From CAZVWV01 sp964631745 (GTDB lineage Bacteria > Bdellovibrionota_C > UBA2361 > JBGSMV01), in the NCBI GenBank assembly GCA_964631745.1, contig CAZVWV010000098.1, positions 1 through 14,999 on the forward strand: a stretch of DNA of 14,999 bases, written 5' to 3'. Numbering within the stretch: position 1 is the stretch's first letter; every line of letters begins with the position of its first letter. Under the pieces are notes generated by a model. It was not told where the DNA came from. It saw only the letters and a program-made list of their open reading frames with translations, and made no database searches. Below are positions 5,982-12,926 of the stretch, in pieces. Position numbers and translations under genes: made by a program.

Positions 5982-6875
5982 ATGTCAAATACAGCCAAAA
6001 TCATCGATGGTAAAGCGCTCTCCGCGCTGGTGGTGGCTGAACTGCGTGAGCTTGTGGACGCCGCGCTCACCGAGAAGCACTCGCCGCCTGGGCTTGGAGT
6101 GGTATTGGTAGGGGATAACCCCGCTTCAAGAGCATACGTCGCCAATAAAGAAAATCTAGCGAAAAAGGCCGGTTTTAAGACTTTTAATATTAAGCTATCG
6201 GCCGAAGCGAGCTTCGCGGAGCTCGAATCAGCCATTCATAATCTTAATGAAAACCCAGAAGTTCACGGCATCCTAGTACAGCTTCCGCTTCCCAAAGCCC
6301 TTAATGCCAATGCCGCCATCGATCTAATCAAGCCTTCTAAAGATGCCGATGGTTTGCACCCGTACAATCAGGGACTCTTGCTGCGCGGCTCGCCGCAGGT
6401 TCGCCCGTGTACTCCGCTGGGCGTGATGCATCTGATAGACCTTGCCCTCTCGAATTCAGCTCCACACAGCTTTAGCGAAATTAAGCCGGTCGATCTAGCA
6501 GGCAAAAACGCTGTTGTAATTGGACGCTCAATCTTGGTTGGAAAGCCTTTGGGACTTCTTCTTCTTGAGCGAAACGCCACGGTCACTTTCGCGCATTCCA
6601 AGACGGCCGACCTCCCCAGCGTTTGTCGAAATGCCGATATCTTAGTTGCAGCTGTTGGTAAGCCGCTCTTAGTGAAAAAAGAATGGGTTAAGCCGGGCGC
6701 CGTTGTCATAGATGTGGGGATAAACCGCACCGAGTCGGGTGCGCTAGTGGGTGATGTAGATTTTGAGAGCGTGAGCCAGATCGCCGGGGCAATCACGCCA
6801 GTCCCAGGCGGCGTAGGCCCGATGACGGTTGCCATGCTAATTTGGAACACCTGGCAGAACTATCTTAGAGTTTAG
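5982..6875 (+). CDS. folD: Bifunctional methylenetetrahydrofolate dehydrogenase/cyclohydrolase
   Basis: FolD oxidises 5,10-methylene-THF with NADP+ to methenyl-THF and hydrolyses that to 10-formyl-THF, feeding purine and formyl-Met-tRNA synthesis. The 297 residues match the usual 280-300. Catalytic Tyr52 and Lys56 lie in YVANKENLAKKAG. Gln100 sits in GILVQLPLPK and an active-site Asp in SKDADGLHPYN. The Rossmann domain shows VVIGRSILVGKPLG, and ITPVPGGVGPMTVAML closes the family signature. The start at 5982 gives the expected N-terminus, although no ribosome binding site is visible. It precedes gcvT by 60 bp on the same strand. Because the glycine cleavage system produces methylene-THF, the next substrate of FolD, the grouping is functionally coherent. 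Confidence 0.96.
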   Translation: MSNTAKIIDGKALSALVVAELRELVDAALTEKHSPPGLGVVLVGDNPASRAYVANKENLAKKAGFKTFNIKLSAEASFAELESAIHNLNENPEVHGILVQLPLPKALNANAAIDLIKPSKDADGLHPYNQGLLLRGSPQVRPCTPLGVMHLIDLALSNSAPHSFSEIKPVDLAGKNAVVIGRSILVGKPLGLLLLERNATVTFAHSKTADLPSVCRNADILVAAVGKPLLVKKEWVKPGAVVIDVGINRTESGALVGDVDFESVSQIAGAITPVPGGVGPMTVAMLIWNTWQNYLRV

Positions 6876-6935
6876 CGCCCATAAGGGCACTATACTTGCA
6901 ATTCGTTAACGCTTCTGCAAAAATTCCATACCAAA

Positions 6936-8090
6936 ATGTCAGAAGTCAACGCGCTAAAACGTACCCCTCTTTTTGAATGGCATAAAAATAACGGCGGCAA
7001 GCTAGTGGGCTTTGCCGGGTGGGAGCTGCCTGTGCAGTATGCCGGTGTCATCCCCGAACATAAAGCTGTGCGCGAGCGCGCCGGAATCTTTGACGTCAGC
7101 CACATGGGAGAGATCTTCGTTACCGGTCCCGAAGCGGAAGCGGCGCTCCAGTATATGACCTGTAATGATGTGAAAGCGCTTTATGACGGTAAGGCACAGT
7201 ACTCGGCCATCTTAAATGAGAAAGGCGGGGTTGTTGACGATATCATTATCTATCGTTTCTCCCAGACAAGATATCTACTTTGCGTAAATGCATCTAACGC
7301 TGAGGCTGATTTTGATTGGCTTTCCAAGAAAAATACATTTGAGGCCGAGTTTGTTAATCAGAGCGCTGAATTCGGCCAGATCGCGTTGCAAGGTCCGCGG
7401 GCCGAGAAAATCCTTGCAAAAATTTGTTCCGATGAAAAAATAATCAAGCTTCAATACTTTCATTTTGGTGAGGCTAAGCTTAAGGCCGCGGCCGGCGAGG
7501 TGCGAGCAATCGTGGCGCGCACCGGATACACGGGCGAGGACGGCTTTGAACTGTTCGTGCCCTGGGATGCGACGGTGTCAGTGTGGGAAGCGCTACTCGA
7601 AGCTGGCCAACCTGAGGGAATTTGCGCTTGTGGATTAGGCGCGCGCGACTCGTTGCGGCTTGAGGCTTGTTACCCGTTGCACGGACACGAACTCTCCACG
7701 GAATTTTCAGCATTGGAGTCTGGGCTTGGTTGGGCCGTAAAGCTTGATAAGGGAGAGTTCCTGGGCGGCAAGGCTTTAAATGAAGAGAAATCCAAAGGCT
7801 CGTCGCGTGCGCTGATAGGCTTTTTTCTAGATCAGGCCGGAATAGTGAGGCAGGGCGATCGTGTGCTTGACCTCGATGGGAAAGAGCTTGGAGTGGTAAC
7901 TTCGGGCACGAAAACCCCCACCGTAAATCGCGCGCTCGGCTTGGCGCTGGTAGATCGCGGAGCATCAAGATTAGATAAAGAAGTTTTGCTTGAGGTGCGC
8001 GGCAAGAGCTTAAAAGGCCACGTAGTTAAGAGGCCCTTTTATTCTGCTATTAAAGAAGGCGGCAATAAAGGCAGCCTCAGTAAGTCTTAG
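6936..8090 (+). CDS. gcvT: Glycine cleavage system T protein, aminomethyltransferase
   Basis: GcvT takes the aminomethyl group held on the lipoyl arm of GcvH, releases ammonia, and passes the methylene to tetrahydrofolate. The 384 residues are slightly longer than E. coli GcvT. Family blocks are in order: PLFEWHKNNGGKLVGFAGWE (11-30), RAGIFDVSHMGEI (48-60), NEKGGVVDDIIIYR with catalytic Asp101, ARTGYTGEDGFELFVP, and GLGARDSLRLEACYPLHGHE. The C-terminal barrel includes GVVTSGTKTPTVNRALGLALV. A TATACT hexamer (6891-6896) after folD could be an internal promoter, but read-through from folD is equally likely. No Shine-Dalgarno stands out before the ATG. gcvH follows after 20 bp. Confidence 0.96.
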   Translation: MSEVNALKRTPLFEWHKNNGGKLVGFAGWELPVQYAGVIPEHKAVRERAGIFDVSHMGEIFVTGPEAEAALQYMTCNDVKALYDGKAQYSAILNEKGGVVDDIIIYRFSQTRYLLCVNASNAEADFDWLSKKNTFEAEFVNQSAEFGQIALQGPRAEKILAKICSDEKIIKLQYFHFGEAKLKAAAGEVRAIVARTGYTGEDGFELFVPWDATVSVWEALLEAGQPEGICACGLGARDSLRLEACYPLHGHELSTEFSALESGLGWAVKLDKGEFLGGKALNEEKSKGSSRALIGFFLDQAGIVRQGDRVLDLDGKELGVVTSGTKTPTVNRALGLALVDRGASRLDKEVLLEVRGKSLKGHVVKRPFYSAIKEGGNKGSLSKS

Positions 8091-8110
8091 TTAATATTCA
8101 GCGAGGAGTT

Positions 8111-8497
8111 ATGAATTTTCCTGATAACCTGAAATACACAAAAGATCATGAATGGGTAAAGGTCGATGGCGATGTCGCCACAGTCGGCATTACCGAGTTC
8201 GCCCAGCAAGAGTTAGGCGAAATAGTTTTTGCTGATATCCCGGCTGTGGGCAAGTCCTTCAAGCAGGGCGAAACCCTGTGCGTGGTTGAATCCACCAAGG
8301 CGGCCTCGGATGTATATGCGCCGATTTCTGGCACAGTGGTGGAAGGGAACTTGGCGCTTGCAGCCAGCCCGGATCGCATTAACACCAGCTCTTATGCTGA
8401 TGGATGGCTTGTAAAGCTTGATAAGTTCGATTCAGGCGAGCTCGAAAAATTAATGAGCGCGGCTGAATATAAGAAGCATCTTGGCGATAAAATTTAG
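8111..8497 (+). CDS. gcvH: Glycine cleavage system H protein, lipoyl carrier
   Basis: GcvH carries the aminomethyl intermediate on a lipoyl-lysine between GcvP, GcvT and lipoamide dehydrogenase. The 128 residues are typical. The lipoylation site is Lys63 in VVESTKAASDVYAPISG. The flanking NxxxLAASPDRINTSSYADGWL segment resembles the usual NxxLxxxPxlIN...GWL stretch. The N-terminus LKYTKDHEWVKVDGDVATVG is characteristic. AGGAG (8104-8108) lies only 2 bp before the ATG, a short but usable spacing. It sits between gcvT and gcvP in one operon. No lipoate attachment gene or lipoamide dehydrogenase lies in the window. Confidence 0.97.
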   Translation: MNFPDNLKYTKDHEWVKVDGDVATVGITEFAQQELGEIVFADIPAVGKSFKQGETLCVVESTKAASDVYAPISGTVVEGNLALAASPDRINTSSYADGWLVKLDKFDSGELEKLMSAAEYKKHLGDKI

Positions 8498-8509
8498 GTG
8501 GAGCGAGCA

Positions 8510-11392
8510 ATGGGTGCAGGGGATAATTGTGTTAGCGAAAATTCCGCGACTTGCGCCAGTTCAGAATTTTTCGGGCGTCATCTAGGGGTCGATCAATCTG
8601 ACATCCAGAGCATGCTGAAAGCCTTGGGCGAGAAGGACTTGGACGGCTTTGTTTCAAAGGTCGTGCCCGGCACGATACGTACCAAGTCTGAGCTTTCTTT
8701 AACGAGTTTTTCACATCCCAACTCCGAAGTCGCAGCGCTTGAAAGACTTGCGCAGTGTTTCTCAAAAAACAGGCATTTTCGTTCTTACATCGGGATGGGG
8801 TATCACGACTGCCTAGTGCCCGCCGTAATCCAGAGAAATATTCTGGAGAATCCAGGCTGGTATACGCAGTACACACCTTATCAGCCCGAGATCTCACAAG
8901 GGCGGCTTGAGGCTCTCTTGAACTTTCAAACAATGATCATCGATCTGACCGCCATGGATATCGCTAACGCATCCATGTTGGACGAAGCCACGGCCGCGGC
9001 CGAAGCCATGAATCTTTGCTTTAACCAGAAAGAGAGCGCGGATACTTTTTTGGTTTCTAGTAACTGTCATCCGCAAACAATCTCGGTGCTGCAAACTAGA
9101 GCTGAACCTATCGGCATAAAAATCGTGGTAGGGGATGAGAAAGAGTTTAAGTTCTCAGCGGAAGTCTTTGGTGCCCTGGTGCAGTATCCGGACACTTTTG
9201 GCGAGCTCAAGGATTATAAGGGATTGGCTGAAAAGGCCCATGCTAGCGGCGCTATGCTTGTGGTCGCTGCCGATCTGTTGGCGCTCACTGTCTTAAAAGC
9301 TCCAGGAGAGTTCGGCGCGGATGTGGTAGTCGGGAGTGCGCAGAGATTTGGAGTGCCACTTGGGTTTGGCGGACCGCACGCCGCATTTTTTGCGACCAGA
9401 GATGCTTACAAGCGCTCAATGCCGGGCCGACTAATTGGAGTGTCGAAAGATTCCGAAGGCAACCCGGCGCTGCGTCTCGCCCTTCAAACCCGCGAGCAAC
9501 ATATTAGGCGCGAAAAGGCCACCAGTAATATCTGCACTGCGCAGGTGTTACTTGCGATTATGGCCAGCATGTACGCGGTTTATCACGGACCCAAGGGATT
9601 AAAAAAGATTGCGGAGCGGGTGCGATCTCAAGCTCTTCAGTTGGCAGCGAGTTTAAAGGGTTCATCCGTTAACGTACTGAATGAACTCTTTTTTGACACC
9701 TTCATGGTTGAAGTGCCCAAGGGTGAATCACAGAAAATTCTTGTGCGCGCGGCCCAGCATGAAATTAATTTACGCTTTGTCGGGGAAAACCGTATCTGTA
9801 TCGCGCTTGATGAGCGCACAAATCAGCTTGAGCTCCGAAAGCTTTTGTACTTACTAACCGGGGAGGAACGGGAGCTTGCTTTGCAGTCGACTCAGTCGGC
9901 CCTTCCAAAATCAGCCTTTGACCGGAGCAGTAAGTATTTGGCTCAGCAGGTCTTTAACAGCTACCACTCTGAGACCGAATTTTTGCGTTATGTAAAACGG
10001 CTCGAAGCTAAAGATTTATCATTAGCGGTGGCCATGATTCCGCTTGGCTCCTGCACCATGAAGCTTAACGCCACCTCTGAAATGTTGCCGGTGAGCTGGG
10101 CCAATGTGAACGGGATTCACCCATTTGCTCCCAAAGAGCAGTGGCTCGGGTATGCTAAGATGTTTACCGAGCTCGAGAAGTCATTAGCTGAGATTACCGG
10201 GTTTTCTGAGGTTTCCTTGCAGCCAAATGCCGGATCGCAAGGGGAGTACGCCGGGCTTTTGGCGATTAGAAACTATCTGCGAAGTCGGGGAGAGGGGACC
10301 CGGAATGTTTGTCTAATCCCCAAATCTGCGCATGGCACTAACCCGGCCAGCGCCGTTATGGCCGGACTAAAAGTTGTGGTGGTGGAGTGCGATTCTTGCG
10401 GTAATGTCGATCTTGGCGACCTGAAAAAGAAGGCCGAGGAGCACGCCAAAGATTTAGCGGCCTTGATGATCACTTATCCCTCTACGCATGGCGTCTTTGA
10501 GGAGAAAGTTAGGGAGATCTGCGAGGTCGTGCATGCCGCGGGCGGACAAGTTTACATGGACGGCGCTAATCTGAATGCGCTCGTTGGCCTGGTAAAGCCC
10601 GCAGAGATCGGCGCCGATGTTTGCCACATTAACCTTCATAAGACTTTCTGCATTCCGCACGGCGGCGGCGGTCCTGGCATGGGCCCAATTGGAGTGAAAG
10701 CTCATTTGGCGCCGTTTCTTCCGGGGAATCCGCTAAAGTCTGCTGAGACAGGCATGACAGGCCCGGTCAGCGCCGCTGAATACGGGAGCGCCAGTATCTT
10801 GGTGATCCCGTGGATGTACATGGCCATGATGGCGGGCGAAGGGCTAACGCTTGCCACCAAGCTAGCGATTCTTAACGCCAACTACGTAGCCCGAAGATTA
10901 GATCAACATTACCCTGTGCTTTATAAGGGCGACAACGGCTTTGTGGCGCACGAGTGCATATTGGATCTGCGCGCCATAGAGAAAACGTCCGGCATAAAGG
11001 TTGAGGACGTGGCCAAACGCTTAATGGATTACGGATTTCATGCGCCCACGGTATCGTTCCCTGTGGCGGGCACATTAATGGTTGAACCGACAGAAAGCGA
11101 GTCTTTGGCAGAGCTTGATAGATTCTGCGAAGCCATGATCGCAATTAGAGCCGAGATTAGAGATGTGGAGAGCGGTAAGAGCGATAAGCTCAATAACCCC
11201 CTAAAGAACGCGCCGCACACGGCGCTAGCTGTGACAAGCGATAACTGGGATAGGCCATATTCGCGTGAAGTGGCTGCCTTTCCCACTGCCTTCACGCGCG
11301 CGCATAAGTTTTGGCCGGCGGTCGCAAGAGTCGACTCTGCTTTTGGTGACAAGAATCTAGTTTGTAGCTGCCCTGATATCTCTGAGTATTAG
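8510..11392 (+). CDS. gcvP: Glycine dehydrogenase (decarboxylating), P protein, single chain
   Basis: GcvP is the PLP enzyme that decarboxylates glycine and transfers the aminomethyl group to lipoyl-GcvH. It is one chain of 960 residues rather than the split GcvPA/GcvPB form. The N-terminal half has IGMGYHDCLVPAVIQRNILE, GWYTQYTPYQPEISQGRLEA and MLDEATAAAEAM. The C-terminal half has IPLGSCTMKLNATSEMLPV, SAHGTNPASAVMAG, and the PLP-binding Lys711 in HINLHKTFCIPHGGGGPGMG. A GTG at 8498 is in frame, but the ATG at 8510 is preferred because AGGTGGAG (8496-8503) is correctly spaced from it. The gap to gcvH is 12 bp. The frame is complete with no frameshift. It ends 32 bp from a convergent gene. 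Confidence 0.97.
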   Translation: MGAGDNCVSENSATCASSEFFGRHLGVDQSDIQSMLKALGEKDLDGFVSKVVPGTIRTKSELSLTSFSHPNSEVAALERLAQCFSKNRHFRSYIGMGYHDCLVPAVIQRNILENPGWYTQYTPYQPEISQGRLEALLNFQTMIIDLTAMDIANASMLDEATAAAEAMNLCFNQKESADTFLVSSNCHPQTISVLQTRAEPIGIKIVVGDEKEFKFSAEVFGALVQYPDTFGELKDYKGLAEKAHASGAMLVVAADLLALTVLKAPGEFGADVVVGSAQRFGVPLGFGGPHAAFFATRDAYKRSMPGRLIGVSKDSEGNPALRLALQTREQHIRREKATSNICTAQVLLAIMASMYAVYHGPKGLKKIAERVRSQALQLAASLKGSSVNVLNELFFDTFMVEVPKGESQKILVRAAQHEINLRFVGENRICIALDERTNQLELRKLLYLLTGEERELALQSTQSALPKSAFDRSSKYLAQQVFNSYHSETEFLRYVKRLEAKDLSLAVAMIPLGSCTMKLNATSEMLPVSWANVNGIHPFAPKEQWLGYAKMFTELEKSLAEITGFSEVSLQPNAGSQGEYAGLLAIRNYLRSRGEGTRNVCLIPKSAHGTNPASAVMAGLKVVVVECDSCGNVDLGDLKKKAEEHAKDLAALMITYPSTHGVFEEKVREICEVVHAAGGQVYMDGANLNALVGLVKPAEIGADVCHINLHKTFCIPHGGGGPGMGPIGVKAHLAPFLPGNPLKSAETGMTGPVSAAEYGSASILVIPWMYMAMMAGEGLTLATKLAILNANYVARRLDQHYPVLYKGDNGFVAHECILDLRAIEKTSGIKVEDVAKRLMDYGFHAPTVSFPVAGTLMVEPTESESLAELDRFCEAMIAIRAEIRDVESGKSDKLNNPLKNAPHTALAVTSDNWDRPYSREVAAFPTAFTRAHKFWPAVARVDSAFGDKNLVCSCPDISEY

Positions 11393-11418
11393 GGGGCGAT
11401 GTTAAGGCGTGCGCCGAG

Positions 11419-11434
11419 TAAGCTTTAGAGCTTA
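11419..11434. other. Small hairpin between convergent gcvP and MazG-type gene
   Basis: TAAGCT (11419-11424) pairs with AGCTTA (11429-11434) around a TTAG loop, in the 32-bp gap and overlapping the stop codon of the minus-strand gene. It lacks a T-run, so it is at best a weak bidirectional stop. No other terminator is visible between the two convergent genes. Confidence 0.3.
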
Positions 11435-11772
11435 TCGTACTTAGCGTGCCGACCACGGGCTTTCTCAACGGGATACTTCTCTTCGTTCTTTTTTAATTTG
11501 CGAAGGAAAGCGCGCCCAAGGTCTATATCAAAATCATGCGCCATCACGAGGGTACAATAGAGCACATCGCAGAGTTCATCCGCAATCTCGTCTCGGTGCT
11601 CTGTAATCTGGGCAGCGATCTCGTCGTCGTTCTTCCACTGAAAATGCTCAGCCAGCTCCGCCGCTTCCAGCATCAAACTAAGCGCCAGGTCTTTTGGCTT
11701 ATGAAACTGAGCCCAGTCCCGGGCCTCGCGAAAGGCGAGTACGAGTTTTGTTAGTTCATTAATCGAATCCAT
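11425..11772 (-). CDS. MazG-type nucleotide pyrophosphohydrolase
   Basis: These small all-alpha enzymes hydrolyse nucleoside triphosphates, often non-canonical or deoxy-CTP-type, to monophosphate and pyrophosphate with Mg2+. From the ATG at 11772 the protein has 115 residues, right for the RS21-C6/YpjD-like single-domain group. The metal-binding pattern ExxE...ExxD is clear: LEAAELAEHFQW and, after an acidic stretch, DEIADELCDVLYCTLVMA. The C-terminal KLKKNEEKYPVEKARGRHAKY is typical. The frame stays open to an ATG at 11910, but the extra 46 residues translate the REP element and are not credible. A TATTCT hexamer 11 bp upstream and no Shine-Dalgarno suggest a very short leader. The gene converges on gcvP and the link looks positional only. 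Confidence 0.88.
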   Translation of the reverse strand: MDSINELTKLVLAFREARDWAQFHKPKDLALSLMLEAAELAEHFQWKNDDEIAAQITEHRDEIADELCDVLYCTLVMAHDFDIDLGRAFLRKLKKNEEKYPVEKARGRHAKYDKL

Positions 11773-11844
11773 ATCCGGGCGCAGAATAGCAGATGGTCGA
11801 GATAAGAGCATTAAAATTGTAGGGCTAAGAGGTAGCGCCAAGAA

Positions 11845-11987
11845 GGAGCGCCGACGACTCGTCGGCCGATGCCCCGAAGCGGCATGGCGTGTTAGGCCGA
11901 CAGGCAGCAATGGGGCGAACGGGTGGTGGCTGCCGCCCTAACGAGCAGTGCTGTTATGACCACCGGCTGACGAGTCGTCAGCGCTCC
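11845..11987 (+). repeat. Composite REP element (BIME-like), copy 2, downstream of the transposase
   Basis: This 143-bp element is bounded by GGAGCGC and GCGCTCC. The left REP is GCCGACGA-C-TCGTCGGC and the right REP CTGACGA-G-TCGTCAG, so the ends are inverted relative to each other with a GGAG foot on both sides. Between them, GTTAGG (11891-11896) and CCTAAC, with AGGCAGC and GCTGCC inside, form a central stem, and a smaller hairpin (ATGCCCC-GAA-GCGGCAT) precedes it. It differs from the copy at 12712-12854 at only three positions, so the two copied or homogenised recently. A stray GTAGCGCC lies just outside, at 11832-11839. Confidence 0.9.
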
Positions 11988-11991
11988 AGAC

Positions 11992-12058
11992 GCTAGCGCA
12001 GGCGACTCGCCTGCCAATGCCACGAGGTGGCATAAATTTTTAGGCCGATAGGCATCAA
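11992..12058 (+). repeat. Left half of a diverged REP element, adjacent to the transposase 3' end
   Basis: The sequence has a CTAG foot, a REP-type palindrome GCAGGCGA-C-TCGCCTGC, the hairpin TGCCAC-GAG-GTGGCA, then TTAGGCCGATAGGCA. It stops in the central spacer about 7 bp before the transposase stop codon. It resembles the 14668 copy (CCAATGCCACGAGGTGGCA is shared exactly) more than its neighbour at 11845. Its palindrome arms differ from those of the other copies yet still pair perfectly, which points to selection for the fold. Confidence 0.75.
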
Positions 12059-12065
12059 CCTTTCC

Positions 12066-12656
12066 CTAGCCAAGGTATGCTGAACTGAATCTCCAATCTG
12101 TGGCACTCTGACATAGCCCGGCTTTCACCGGATTTTGCTCGACATAGTTTACAACTCGCTGATAGTGGTCAGAGTCTCGTATATATCTATCGAAATATTC
12201 CGTTGCCCAGAACTTGCCGGTGCGCGAAAGCAACTGATTGGCCCTATGCGCGCTGACGGACTTGATGTTTTTGATAACCGCACCTAAATCCCAGTCCTCA
12301 AGCAATGTGACTAGTAGATGGAAGTGATTAGGCATGATTACCCATGCGTGCAGTCGATATCGCTTGCCATCGTGATATAGAAACGACTCTTGCAATATCT
12401 CGGCTACTCTAGGCAGCAATAGAAAACATGCACCATATCCACGGTCTATAATCCGATCCCACTTTTTGGGATTGAGAAGCGAGTACCTCTTGTCAGCCAC
12501 AAGTTTGCAAATCACATCTTTAGGCAACGAGTCAAAGAGTCTGCAAGTAATAAACTGTGTGGTTTCAAGCGCGTTGAAATGGTGGAGGTACCCGCGCGAG
12601 CGCCAACTATTGTGAGTGCTATAAGTCTTCCCGGCTAAATGTTTAACATCGACCAT
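12066..12656 (-). CDS. REP-associated tyrosine transposase (RAYT, Y1/HUH family)
   Basis: RAYTs are single-copy, domesticated relatives of IS200/IS605 transposases that cut single-stranded REP hairpins, reading the tetranucleotide at the hairpin foot. From the ATG at 12656 it has 196 residues. The HUH motif is His111-Phe-His113 in VIMPNHFHLLV. The candidate nucleophile is Tyr171 in VVNYVEQNPVKAGL, and a DWRFSSAYLG tail ends it, all family hallmarks. The frame can be extended to 12752, but those 32 residues read into the REP element. No Shine-Dalgarno is visible before the ATG; TATTAT directly upstream on the minus strand could be a -10. Composite REP elements lie 7-8 bp after its stop and 55 bp before its start, the typical RAYT setting. 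Confidence 0.92.
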   Translation of the reverse strand: MVDVKHLAGKTYSTHNSWRSRGYLHHFNALETTQFITCRLFDSLPKDVICKLVADKRYSLLNPKKWDRIIDRGYGACFLLLPRVAEILQESFLYHDGKRYRLHAWVIMPNHFHLLVTLLEDWDLGAVIKNIKSVSAHRANQLLSRTGKFWATEYFDRYIRDSDHYQRVVNYVEQNPVKAGLCQSATDWRFSSAYLG

Positions 12657-12711
12657 ATAATATAATCGTGAAACCAAGAGCAAAAGTTTCCTGTAAAGCA
12701 AAGAAATATTC

Positions 12712-12854
12712 GTAGCGCCGACGACTCGTCGGCCGATGCCCCGAAGCGGCACGGCGTGTTAGGCCGACAGGCAGCAATGGGGCGAACGGGTGGTGGCTGC
12801 CGCCCTAACGAGCAGTGCTGTTATGACCACCGGCTGACGAATCGTCAGCGCTCC
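12712..12854 (+). repeat. Composite REP element (BIME-like), copy 3, upstream of the transposase
   Basis: This 143-bp element is near-identical to 11845-11987, with differences at GT/GG in the foot, GGCAC/GGCAT, and the centre of the right palindrome (CGAATCG/CGAGTCG). The left REP keeps the canonical foot GTAG (12712-12715) followed by CGCCGACGACTCGTCGGC. The right REP is CTGACGA-A-TCGTCAG with a GGAG foot on the other strand. It lies between the promoter side of the transposase gene and the coiled-coil gene, so its hairpins also sit in the leader region of both divergent genes. Confidence 0.92.
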
Positions 12855-12926
12855 AATAGCCAGGCCCGTTACCGCACATTCGTGAGCTCCAGCCAATAAC
12901 TATCTATACACACCGAAGGTTTGTTT

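Noticed and set aside
6877..6888. GCCC-ATAA-GGGC hairpin after folD as a terminator
   Set aside because: A 4-bp stem without a T-run, inside a co-directional operon with a 60-bp gap, is too weak to call.
8532..8933. Antisense open frames over gcvP, gcvT, folD and the coiled-coil gene
   Set aside because: They are shadows of well-supported genes in other frames, lacking family motifs or ribosome binding sites.
11773..11910. 46-residue N-terminal extension of the MazG-type protein
   Set aside because: It translates the REP element. The family fold begins at the ATG at 11772.
11891..11942. GTTAGGC...CCTAAC resembling the GTTRRRY and RYYYAAC core boxes of an integron attC site
   Set aside because: The order of the boxes (GTT first, AAC last) is the reverse of attC, no integron integrase is present, and the repeats fit a paired-REP element next to a RAYT better.
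12657..12752. 32-residue N-terminal extension of the transposase
   Set aside because: Its first residues are encoded by the REP element at 12712-12854, and similar MPxRGIGRR peptides appear wherever that element is read on the minus strand.
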